DNA of 64,000 nt from Bdellovibrio sp. UBA4095 (GTDB lineage Bacteria > Bdellovibrionota > Bdellovibrionia > Bdellovibrionales > Bdellovibrionaceae). Position 1 is the stretch's first letter, and the number at the start of each line of letters is the position of its first letter. The notes under the pieces are model-generated. The model saw only the letters and a program-made list of their open reading frames with translations. It did no database searches and had not been told where the DNA came from. Both the position numbers and the translations under genes were made by a program. The DNA lies in assembly GCA_002381805.1 (NCBI GenBank), contig DFXZ01000007.1:3936-67935 (forward strand), in the 5' to 3' direction. Positions 8,368-18,600 of the stretch are shown here, one piece after another.

Positions 8368-9180
8368 ATGCCAGAACTCCCCGAGGTCGAGGTCGTCCGC
8401 CAAGGACTCGCAAAAATTCTAAAGGATCAGCCGGTTCTCGAAAAAGTCGAGCTGATGCGCAAAGATTTGCGCGACCCGATACCTCTTAAGAAGATCCAGA
8501 CCTTGATTGGTCAGTCGGTTGAGGCCGTTGAAAGACGAGCTAAATATCTGCTTCTGCGGACAGCAAAAGGTGCCATGCTTAGTCATTTGGGAATGACGGG
8601 GACTTGGCGCGTCGCTCCGATGGGAGATGAACGACTTCATGATCATATATATCTGCATTTTTCAGGGAATTTGCGGTTGGCTTATCGAGATCCCCGGCGA
8701 TTCGGTTGCTTTGATTTTGTGCAAAAGGGACTGGAGCATCCAAAATTAAGCGGCCTGGGGCCTGAACCTTTATCACCGGATTTTACGGGTCAAGGTCTGT
8801 GGCGGAGTCTAAGAAACAAGCAAATTGCTATCAAAGTAGCAGTCATGGATCAGAAGATCGTGGTGGGAGTTGGAAACATCTATGCGAGTGAGGCCCTGTT
8901 CGCAAGTGCTATAAAGCCAACTTTGCCGGCAAAAAAGCTTTCTCTTGAGAGGGCGGATCGGCTGGTCGCCGAGATTAAAAAAATTTTATCTCGTTCGATA
9001 CAACGGGGCGGATCTTCAATCAGCGATTTCGCGCAAGCATCCGGCGAGAGCGGTTACTTTCAGAATTCCTTCCGTGTCTATGATAGAGCGGGAGAGTTGT
9101 GTTCAAGCTGCAACAGCAAGATTCGCAGTCAGGTGTTGGGCGGACGAAACACTTTCTGGTGCTCGCGCTGCCAAAAATAA
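8368..9180 (+). CDS. mutM: Formamidopyrimidine-DNA glycosylase (Fpg/MutM)
   Basis: A 270-residue bifunctional base-excision repair enzyme that removes 8-oxoguanine and formamidopyrimidines and nicks the abasic site. Pro2 and Glu3 of MPELPEVE are the catalytic residues. A conserved VGVGNIYASEALF helix-two-turn-helix region follows around residue 172. The C-terminus is a zinc finger with Cys-x2-Cys (CSSC) and Cys-x2-Cys (CSRC). Length is normal. The left mobile element ends within ~80 bp of its start, so the native promoter may have been displaced. Confidence 0.97.
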   Translation: MPELPEVEVVRQGLAKILKDQPVLEKVELMRKDLRDPIPLKKIQTLIGQSVEAVERRAKYLLLRTAKGAMLSHLGMTGTWRVAPMGDERLHDHIYLHFSGNLRLAYRDPRRFGCFDFVQKGLEHPKLSGLGPEPLSPDFTGQGLWRSLRNKQIAIKVAVMDQKIVVGVGNIYASEALFASAIKPTLPAKKLSLERADRLVAEIKKILSRSIQRGGSSISDFAQASGESGYFQNSFRVYDRAGELCSSCNSKIRSQVLGGRNTFWCSRCQK

Positions 9181-9254
9181 TTTGAAAAATTCGTTGCTAT
9201 CGACCGCATGTATTGTGTAACTTAGGCCATAGTCGAGTTAAACAAAAAATGTGG

Positions 9255-9276
9255 CTAGTCTTAAAGATAAGACTAG
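9255..9276. terminator. Hairpin after mutM
   Basis: CTAGTCTT-aaagat-AAGACTAG is a perfect 8-bp stem between mutM and the small lipoprotein gene. No T-run follows it, so it could be a weak terminator or part of the next gene's leader. Confidence 0.35.
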
Positions 9277-9304
9277 ACGCAATTATTAAACGAAGGGACA
9301 TCCA

Positions 9305-9502
9305 ATGAAAGCAATCGTAATCGCGGCTTTGCTAGCACTATCTTTCACAACTGGTTTCACTTGCTCTAAGAACCAACCTGCTGAGCAGGCTGCTCCAGAA
9401 GCTACTGAGGCTCCTGCTGCTGAAGGCACTGAAATGGCTCCAGCTGAAGGTCAACCTGCAGAGACTGCTACTCCAGCAGAAACTGAAGCTCCAGCAAACT
9501 AA
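9305..9502 (+). CDS. Small Ala/Pro/Glu-rich lipoprotein
   Basis: 65 residues behind an AAGGGA ribosome-binding site. It has a signal peptide and a lipobox-like end (Gly-Phe-Thr-Cys, Cys20), then a low-complexity acidic tail of Pro, Ala, Glu and Thr. Only ~45 residues remain after processing, so it is probably an abundant small envelope lipoprotein or spacer rather than an enzyme. A strong terminator follows directly. Confidence 0.75.
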   Translation: MKAIVIAALLALSFTTGFTCSKNQPAEQAAPEATEAPAAEGTEMAPAEGQPAETATPAETEAPAN

Positions 9503-9542
9503 TCAATTAGTTTGATAGAGTTGTCTCGGAAGAGACAAAATC

Positions 9543-9570
9543 AAAGCCCTCTTCGGAGGGCTTTTTTATT
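9543..9570 (+). terminator. Rho-independent terminator
   Basis: AAAGCCCTC-ttcg-GAGGGCTTTTTT: stable stem, tetraloop and T-run, just after the small lipoprotein gene. Confidence 0.9.
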
Positions 9571-9724
9571 TGCGAAAACTTGCTCGCTCTTCGGAAAGTT
9601 CTTTGTCCTCCTAACGGAGGAGCCTTAGTTTAACTCACATTCCTTCGTCCAATTAAACCAGGCTTGCGCATCTCAACATAAAAGAGTCTAATATTTGTGT
9701 ATTTCAATCAAAGGAGAATACACC

Positions 9725-12178
9725 GTGGACTCATTGAACTCTTTTTATGGTCTCTTCTGCGAAGCGAACACCGCTTGGTGGGTAGTAGGCTCAATTTTCT
9801 TGCTCTTGTTTGTTGGCTTTTTTAGCAGCCCACTCATAGTGTGGACAATTGCTATTGCGGCTATACTCGTCGGATTTGGCGCGCCGATTGGTGTGTTGAT
9901 TGCGTTTGCAGTCATTGCATTGATCTTCAATATACCGCCCCTCCGTACAGCCATCGTAACCTCGGGTGTTGCAGCTCTTATGAACAAGCTGCAAATCATG
10001 CCGAAAATTTCTGATACAGAAAAAGCGGCATTGGATGCTGGTGTGGTTTGGGTCGAGAAAGATCTTTTCTCTGGAAAACCAGACTTCACATCAATGTTAA
10101 GTGAACCTTATCCACACTTAACTCCTGAAGAAAAAGCGTTCATGGACGGTCCAGTAAACCAACTCTGTGCAATGATTGATAACTGGAAGATTTTGAAAGA
10201 AAAAGACATCCCTCAAGAGATCTGGGATTTCATTCGTAAAGAAAAATTCCTGGGCATGATTATTCCACCAGAGTACGGCGGATTGGGTTTCTCGGCGCTT
10301 TGCCATTCTGAAGTGATCATGAAGATTTCTTCCCGTTCATTGGCTGTGGCAATTCAAGTCATGGTTCCAAACTCTCTCGGTCCTGCTGAACTTTTGGTTC
10401 ACTACGGAACTGACGAGCAAAAGAAACATCTTCTTCCTCGCTTGGCAGATGGTTCAGAGATTCCATGTTTCGGTTTGACAGAGCCTAACGCGGGTTCTGA
10501 TGCAGGTTCGATCACTGCTTCAGGTACTGTCTTTAAGGGTGACGACGGCAAGCTGTACATGCGCTTGAACTGGAATAAGCGTTGGATCACTCTAGCGGCT
10601 ATTTCATCTATCGTGGGCCTGGCATTCCGCCTGCGCGATCCGGAAAATATACTTGGTAAAGGTGAAGATGTTGGTATTACAGTTGCCTTGATTCCGTCGA
10701 AAACTCCGGGAGTAGTCTTGGGTCGTCGACACGATCCATTGGGCAGCCCTTTCTACAACTGTCCAACTCAAGGTAAAGATGTGGTTATGCCACTCGATGC
10801 AATTGTTGGTGGTGTTGAAAATGCTGGCAAGGGTTGGTTGATGTTGATGGAGTGTTTGGCAGCAGGTCGTGGTATCAGCTTGCCGGCTCAAGCAACAGGT
10901 GGCGCAAAGCTTGCGGCACGAGTTGTTTCTGCTCATTCTGTTATTCGCCGTCAGTTCGGTATGTCTATCGGTAAGTTTGAAGGTGTTGAAGAGCCTTTGG
11001 CTCGCATCGGCGCAAGCACCTATATGCTTGAAGCGATGAGACGCTATTGCTTGGGCGCTCTTGATAAAGGTATTAAGCCAGGCGTAATCACAGCCATGCA
11101 AAAGTACTACGCAACGGAAATGGGTCGTAAGTCGATCAATGATGCGATGGACGTGATGGGCGGAGCGGGTATCTCTATGGGACCACGTAACTTGCTTGCC
11201 GAAATCTATATTGCGACTCCAATCGGCATTACGGTCGAGGGTGCTAATATCATGACTCGAACTTTGATCATCTTTGGTCAGGGGGCTCTACGTGCACATC
11301 CATTCGCATACGCTGAAGTAAAAGCATTAGAAAACAACGACATCAAAGCGTTCGATGCTGCTTTCTGGGGACACATTGGTCATATCATCAGAAACACTTG
11401 CAGAAGTGTTCTTTTGTCGCTGACTCGCGGTTACCTGGCTGGAACAGCCGATGTTCATCCGCAGATGAAAGTTTACCTTCGTCGTATTAGCTGGTCTTCT
11501 GCAACATTTGCGTTGCTTGCAGACATCGCAATGGGTGTTTTAGGCGGGCAGTTGAAAGCCAAGCAAAAGATCACAGGTCGTTTTGCTGATATCTTGGCAC
11601 ACATGTATATGGCGACAGCAGTGATCCGTCGCTTTGAAGCGGAAGGTCGCAAAGAAGAAGACCTGGCTTTTGCTCATTACAACTTGAAACATTGTATGGC
11701 AGAGATCCAAAAAGGGTTCGATGGAATCTTCGATAACTTGAAGATCCCGGGACTTCGTTGGTTCTTTAAAGGTTGGATCGGAGCTTGGTCACGAATCAAC
11801 TCTATCGGCTCGCAAGCTTCTGATGGATGGTCGCATGCCATCGCGTCAGCAATGCAAGAAGAAGGTGGCGTTCGTGACCGTCTAACAGAAGGCATCTTCA
11901 TGCCAACAGATCGCAATAAGGATCAATTGGCGCGTTTGGAATACGCTTTCTCGATGGTTCACAGAGCAGATGCGATCGAAAAGAAAATCCGTAAAGCTGT
12001 TCGCTCTGGTGAGTTGCCTAAAAAGAAAGTTCATCTTCTCTTAGAAGAGGCGGCTCAAAAGAACATTATTAGCGGCGAAGAGCTAAACACTTTGAAAGAA
12101 GCTAACATGGTCCGCAACGACGCGGTTCAAGTGGATGACTTCAACGAAGAACAGTACCATTCCAATAAGGTTCTGTAA
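9725..12178 (+). CDS. fadE: FadE-type acyl-CoA dehydrogenase
   Basis: 817 residues from GTG 9725, chosen because AAGGAG at 9711-9716 is correctly spaced; an in-frame start at 9695 lacks one. FadE catalyses the first oxidation of fatty-acid beta-oxidation (acyl-CoA to trans-2-enoyl-CoA with FAD). Two hydrophobic segments at the N-terminus match the membrane-linked E. coli form (814 residues). The core has GLTEPNAGSDAG for FAD and substrate binding, VEGANIMTRTLIIFGQGA near the active site, and an ~300-residue C-terminal extension. It stands alone, closed by a terminator. Confidence 0.95.
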   Translation: MDSLNSFYGLFCEANTAWWVVGSIFLLLFVGFFSSPLIVWTIAIAAILVGFGAPIGVLIAFAVIALIFNIPPLRTAIVTSGVAALMNKLQIMPKISDTEKAALDAGVVWVEKDLFSGKPDFTSMLSEPYPHLTPEEKAFMDGPVNQLCAMIDNWKILKEKDIPQEIWDFIRKEKFLGMIIPPEYGGLGFSALCHSEVIMKISSRSLAVAIQVMVPNSLGPAELLVHYGTDEQKKHLLPRLADGSEIPCFGLTEPNAGSDAGSITASGTVFKGDDGKLYMRLNWNKRWITLAAISSIVGLAFRLRDPENILGKGEDVGITVALIPSKTPGVVLGRRHDPLGSPFYNCPTQGKDVVMPLDAIVGGVENAGKGWLMLMECLAAGRGISLPAQATGGAKLAARVVSAHSVIRRQFGMSIGKFEGVEEPLARIGASTYMLEAMRRYCLGALDKGIKPGVITAMQKYYATEMGRKSINDAMDVMGGAGISMGPRNLLAEIYIATPIGITVEGANIMTRTLIIFGQGALRAHPFAYAEVKALENNDIKAFDAAFWGHIGHIIRNTCRSVLLSLTRGYLAGTADVHPQMKVYLRRISWSSATFALLADIAMGVLGGQLKAKQKITGRFADILAHMYMATAVIRRFEAEGRKEEDLAFAHYNLKHCMAEIQKGFDGIFDNLKIPGLRWFFKGWIGAWSRINSIGSQASDGWSHAIASAMQEEGGVRDRLTEGIFMPTDRNKDQLARLEYAFSMVHRADAIEKKIRKAVRSGELPKKKVHLLLEEAAQKNIISGEELNTLKEANMVRNDAVQVDDFNEEQYHSNKVL

Positions 12179-12203
12179 GATCCTAAAGTATGATTTTTCT
12201 TAT

Positions 12204-12238
12204 AAAAACCCCACCTGACTCAATTAGGTGGGGTTTTT
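12204..12238 (+). terminator. Rho-independent terminator after fadE
   Basis: AAAAACCCCACCT-gactcaatt-AGGTGGGGTTTTT, an A-stem-T structure that could work in both directions. Confidence 0.9.
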
Positions 12239-12343
12239 CATTATGCGATTTGTGCATATTCGGATTCTTATTATGCGTTGGATTGCAAGGGCGGAATCAT
12301 CTATATTAGGCCTCTGAAGCATTAAACAGAAAAGGAGGCTTCT

Positions 12344-12451
12344 ATGAAAAAACTAATTACTTCTCTAAAAGGATTGATTAAGCCATCGGTGATGACGATT
12401 AATCCAGAGCAAAATTCAACATTGTTATCTTGTTTGGCCCATATTAACTAA
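12344..12451 (+). CDS. Tiny ORF (35 aa) with a strong ribosome-binding site
   Basis: An ATG six bases after AAAGGAGG (12331-12338), the strongest Shine-Dalgarno in this part of the window. It encodes 35 residues: a basic amphipathic first half (MKKLITSLKGLIKP) and a neutral second half with one Cys, then TAA. It stands alone between the fadE terminator and the giant lipoprotein gene. It may be a small membrane-active or regulatory peptide; translation is inferred from the start signal only. Confidence 0.5.
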   Translation: MKKLITSLKGLIKPSVMTINPEQNSTLLSCLAHIN

Positions 12452-12619
12452 AATCAATCACTCGGCCGCTTCCGGCTCTTTCTTATGTGAATGAATCTCT
12501 TGCGTCACAGTTCTCGCTGGCGACAGTTAAAGTGAAGCTCCCTAATAACTCGGTACAAAATCCCTCATGTTGAATTGACAGCTCTTCAGGTGATGTGAGT
12601 TTAGTCCGAACAGACTTTG

Positions 12620-15600
12620 ATGAGAAAAGTTTTTGCACTCGTTTGTTCGTATTTCTTGCAGAGCTTTGTAGCATTGATCTTTATTTTCAATGCTGGCTGT
12701 AGTCTATCCGTTGATCTCTACAATCGTTACATCGCCAAAGAGTCGTCATTTCAAGTCGTGCCCAGCTCTGGAGATGTCACAGCAGGTAGTACTCTGAAAG
12801 TGTCGGCAGAAAACGGAACTCCACCTTATACCTTTGAAAAACTCTCTGGAGCGGGGACTGTTGCGCGCGATGGAACGATTACAGTTCTATCTGGTGGCGA
12901 GGTTATCACAATTAAAGGAATAGATGCCAATGGCAAGGTCGCGATAGCAACTTTCAACGCCTTCGAGAAACCGGAGATACTCCCAAATACCAAGGTGCTG
13001 GCCGCGCAAAATAGTTTTCCTTTTGCAGCTGTGGGAGGTAAGCCGCCCTACCAATTCAGTATTTTATCTGGAGAGGGGCAAATAAGTTCTTTCGGAAACT
13101 TCATTGCTCCCGCAACACCTCAGACAGTTGTTATCGAAGTGATCGACTCTCTGGGCGGCAAGGGGCAGGCGCAAGTTTCTATTGCAGAGGCCCTGCGAGT
13201 TTCTCCGTCCGAAGTCGTTATGAGTATCCATGGAAATCAAGTATTTAATGTGGTGGGTGGCGTTCCACCAATCCATTGGGATATAGAGTCTGGTGATGGA
13301 TCGCTAGATATTGGAACAGGCACCTATAATGCCTCTGGCGCGTCTGGCACCTCCGTCGTCAAGGCTACCGATTCTCTTGGTAATGAAGCTCGCGCATTTA
13401 TTCAAGTTAATAGCGAGCTTCTTATAAACCCTCCACTCTTGGAACTTGCAACAAACAGTGTTTTTAATTTTAGCGCCTCTGGTGGTGTCCCGCCCTATAG
13501 TTTTTCCCTAAGCGGCGGCATTGGAGGTGTGACTAATAATGGTGTTTACACTGCTCCATCCACAATAGGCGAAGCTGAAGTCCTCGTGACGGATGCACAC
13601 GGGAGTACGGCGACTTCAAAAGTTCTGGTCAATTTATCACTCAGCTTTATTTTCCCTAATATGACTTTGCTTGTGAACGAAACAAAGGACCTCTCCTTAA
13701 ACGTGATAGGCGGAACGCCACCTTTGACGTATTCTGTGGAAGTCGAAGCTGGAACCGTAAATGCAGCAACAGGTGCCTTCACCGCCGGAATAACCATCGG
13801 CAATTTTGAAGCAACTGTAACGGATAGTCTGGGGCATCAGGCGCGCGCGACCATCACCATCGAGCCGCCGGTCGAAATTTCTCCGGTGAATCCAGTCCTA
13901 ATGGCGCAAACGGAACTCGCATTTTCTGCAAAAGGTGGAATTCCACCCTATACTTTTCAGGTCGTTCTTGGTGAAGGTAGTTTTAACGATACGATTTTTA
14001 TTGCTCCGACCTCGGCTCAGACGGTGACAGCGAAAGTCACGGATAGTGCAGGTCATTTCGCCACCACTTTAGTCTACGTTAAAGAGCCACTTGTGATTAC
14101 ACCCGCAAACATTTCGTTGCTCGTGAATGCTTCACAGATATTCACTTCCGAGGGAGGTATTCCTCCGTACACTTATTCGTTACTCAGTGGTGGGGGAAGC
14201 GTTGAGGCTGGAACAGGTCTTTTCTCTGCTCCGCCTGTCAATGGCACCGCAGTTGTCGTTGTCGAAGATTCAGATGGAAATTCGGCGCAAGCAAATATCG
14301 AGATCTTTAAGCCAGTTCAAATCACGCCAAATCATATGGCTTTACTTAAGGAAAACACTCTCTCGATTTTGGCTTCAGGCGGAAAACCGCCTTACACATT
14401 CAGTGTGGTTAGTGGACCCGGAACGATTGATGGCAAGACGGGATTGTTTCAAGCAACTGAAGTGCTTGGAGAGGTCCTTGTTCGAGCGACTGATACACTA
14501 GGAAATTTCGCCGAAGGAACAGTTCAAGTCTACGATCAGTTGTTAATTGAACCGGTCCTTTCGGAAATTACCGTGGGTGAGTCTCTTTCATTTTCGGCAA
14601 ACGGCGGTCAGGAGCCTTATCGATTTTCCATCTTGTCTGGTGATCAAAATGGAACTCTGAATCTTAATTCGGGCTTGTTCGTCGCAAGCATGATTGCCGG
14701 AGTGGTAAAAGTTCAAGTGATCGATGCTCTTGAACAAACTTCCGAAGCGACTTTAAAAGTGTCGCCAGAGTTAATCATTGAGCCTGCCATCGTTACGCTG
14801 ACAACGGGAAGCACCCAGCAGTTTAAAGCAACAGGGGGCGTGGCACCTTACTTGTACACATTGACTGCCGGATCAGGAGAGATTTCGAACACAGGGCTCT
14901 ACACAGCCCCTGCGGCAAGTGGCGCGGCCACAGTTCAGGTAACAGATGCAGGTGGAAGAATTGCTACTGCGGAAATTACAATTAATGGCGCGCTGACGGT
15001 CATTCCAGAATCTGCGGATCTTCTTTACAATCAATCCCAAGTCTATTCTGTGAGTGGAGGAATAGGCCCCTATACTTTTAGTTTGGTTTCTGGCCCGGGA
15101 AGTGTCGATGAGGCTGGTGTGTTTACGGCAGCCACCACTAGCGGCAGAGCTACGGTTCGAGTCACAGATTCATTGGGAACAGCGGCCCAAGCCGCGGCTA
15201 ATATTGTTGAGCCCTTAGAGATTTCTCCAGCAATAAAAGAGATGAACCTCTCAAGCACCTTTACCTTTAAAGCTCTTAAAGGCTTACCTCCTTATTCTTT
15301 TCAGATTCTTGCGGGAGGCGGAGTCGTTCACCCAAGTGGTCTCTTCGAGTCTCCGAGTTCCGCAGGAACTACGACAATCCAAGTTACTGACTCATTAGGA
15401 CAAACAGCTTTAGCGACCGTGAACACCTTCGAGGAATTGAGGGTTGTTCCGAATCTTGTTTCAATTCTAACGAACGAAACTCAGGTCGTCTCGGCGACAG
15501 GAGGTTTCGGCTCTTATACATTTACCCTGCTATCGGGAAGTGGAACTTTTTTGGATTCACCCCCTCGATATATAGCTGGTGGCTCAACAGATGTTGCGAA

Positions 15601-18600
15601 GATTCAAGTTGTCGACAGTTTGGGGAACTTCGCTATCGGAACCATCAATGTTGTCCCGCCTGTAACAATTGCGCCTCAAAGCCTGACGTTGGCTATTGGC
15701 GAGAAGCAAACATTCTCGGCAACCGGCGGCAGCATGCCCTATACATTTAGTATTGTCAGTGGAGGCGGGGTCATCGAGCCCAGTGGTCTTTATACGGCCG
15801 ATACCCTAGGAGCCGTGACGATCCGAGTGACCGATTCTCTTATGCAGATTGCAGATGCAACAGTAAATGTCATTCCTGCTCTGGAGATTTCTCCTGCTCA
15901 GTCACATCTTAAGTTTGCAGGAACTGAATCTTTTATCGCAACGGGAGGTCAGGGGCCTTATTCTTACACTGTAAAAATACCTGGCACCGGCTCTATTGGG
16001 TTGACGACAGGAGATTACGTTGCGCCAAGTATCGAAACAACGGACACCGTCGAAGTGACTGATGCACTAGGGAAAACAGCAACAGCATCCATCAGAGTGT
16101 ACGGCCCAGTTCAGATCAGTCCATCGACTAAAAACCTCACGCCAGGGAGTACCTTTACTTTCTCCGCTAGCGGCGGGATGGCGCCCTATAACTATGGAGT
16201 CAGTACTGGAGGGGGAACAGTCACTTCGGCAGGTCTCCTTACCGCTGGATCTGCTGGGAGCTACGCCGTCCGGGTCGTGGATTCTCTTGGGCAGATTTCA
16301 GATGCCGTTATCAATATTGCTCCGACATTGGAACTGTTACCTGTAAGTTCGACGATAGTAACGGGCTCTACTCAAGCATTGTCCTTAACAGGCGGGATAG
16401 GACCTTACACGTTCTCTTTCTCTGGAGCGGGAACTTTCGACGAAGGAAGCTTACTTTATTCGGCACCAATTGTCCCAGCTGCGGCAACCGTGACAGTGAC
16501 GGATTCAGTGGGTAACACAAGTACTGCCACAGTTGCGACGATTGCGGGGCCTCCGGCAGCTCTTTCATTTTCTTCGGAAGCGCAAACGGTCGTTGCCGGA
16601 GCTTGTGCGGCGGTGGCGACTGTAAAACTCCAGGATAGTTATGGGAATGATACGGCCGCTATATCAGCCGTGACAATGAACTTGAGTGCCGCAAAATTGA
16701 CATTCTATTCAGATGCAAGTTGTTCCACCGAGATCACTAGTCGAGAAATTCCTATAGCATCAACGGGCGCTAGTTTCTTCTTTAAAGGAATAGAAACTGG
16801 TTTGCATATGATTTCCGTTACTGCCACGGGTTTAAGTATGACGACACAGACAGAAAGTCTTGTTTCTGGAACGGCTGAAATTCTGAATCTTACGACCGCT
16901 CCGCAGACAATCAAAGCAGGTCAGTGTTCGGATGAAGTTCGTTTCAGCATACGAGACGCTTATGGCAATCTTGCCAGCATTTCTTCGAGTAAAACGATCG
17001 GTCTTTCACCGGCGGGTCTTAAATTTTACACGGCAGCAGATTGTTCCGGGGCCGCGGTGAACTCACTGGCACTGTCTTCCGGAGCGTCCTCAGGTTATTT
17101 TTATTTCTCAAGTACGACGGCCAATACCTACGACTTACGCTTGACGAGTGCTGGATTAACAGCAACGAATCAATCGGCCATTGTGACACCAGGAGATCCG
17201 GGTGTTCTGGAGTTTACGACTCAGCCATCATCATTGATGTCTACGAACACCGTGTTTGATATTCAACCTGTAGTAACGATTTCGGATAGCTTCGGAAATG
17301 TCGTTGATAATCAAAACTTAGCAGTGTCTTTGGCAGCCAGTTCAGATGTTAACTGCGTGGGACTTGCGACGGGCACGCTGTCTGCAACTAGCAATCCGCT
17401 TGCGACCTCGACAGGAACGGCACTTTTTTCGGGAGTTAAATTTGATACTAATGGAACAATTTACCTAAAAGCATCTGTCGGAGAAGCTTTCGCATGTTCT
17501 GAGGCTGTAGTCCTGAACGGAAACTTGGGATCACTTTTGACATCAGGGGCAAGCATTGTTCCAAGCGATGGACTGGCAGAGACGACGTTATTGGTAGTGC
17601 CAAGAGAAAATGGAAATAAAGTAGGTTCTGGTAGAGCCGTCGAATTTAATTTCAGCTCGACTGATGTGACGGTGAGTGGAGCCGGAGCTTGCCGAACTCC
17701 TTCCGCAACTTGCGTTACGGCGCTTGATCAGGGGCAAGGAGCCTATACCGTAGTAGCAAAGTCTGCAGTGCCAGGAGTTTATGAATTCACGGCAGTGGTC
17801 GCAGGTTCGCCGGACCTAGCAGTTCCAGGTACTGTCAGTGTAATCTTTAATACTGCGAGCTTTACCGTCATCTCGGCAACAACCACGGTGACGTCGGCGG
17901 ATGCAGGAAAGAATTTATATATAACAGCAGGAACAACGACATTTGATAGTTCGACAGTGGGTCAGAGCTTTGGTGAAGTGTTCATCCGCGGCGGAACTGT
18001 TGTTCATCCTGCAACTACGACAGCAGTTGTGAATATGCTCGATATAAATGTCGGCTCCTTGACCGTAATGAGCGGCAGTATAAATGCAAATAGTCTTGGT
18101 TACACAACGGGACGAAGCTATTCATCTTCTGGCCCATCTACGGCTCTAGCTTCGACCTCCCGCAGTGGAGGTAGTCATGGTGGACAAGGAGGTGGGCTTG
18201 CTGACACGAAAAATTCAGGTGCCACCTACGGGGATTATCGAAATCCACTTTATCCAGGGGGAGGTGCAACTGCTGTCGGTGCGGGAGGCGGTGTTATCCG
18301 AATTACTTCCGATAATTTATGTACAGTGAATTCCGCAGCAAAAATCTCGGCAAATGGTGCTGCAAATTATGGCGGCGCAGGAGGAAGTATCTATTTAAAG
18401 TGCAGCGGCTTTGCAGGAACAGCCGGTGCAAGTGCGATTACAGCAAATGGGGGTTCCGCAAATTCAGTTAACTATGGATCCGGAGGAGGGGGCCGTATTG
18501 CAATGATTTCGACAGGTGATGAAAGCTCGTGGATAGATTCGATAAAGTATCCGGTGGGAGCGACAAATCTGTCGACTTTTAAAAGCGCCGTGAAATCACT

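Noticed and set aside
10604..11101. 165-aa minus-strand reading frame inside fadE
   Set aside because: It is antisense to the well-conserved acyl-CoA dehydrogenase core and has Cys/His/Thr-rich shadow composition.
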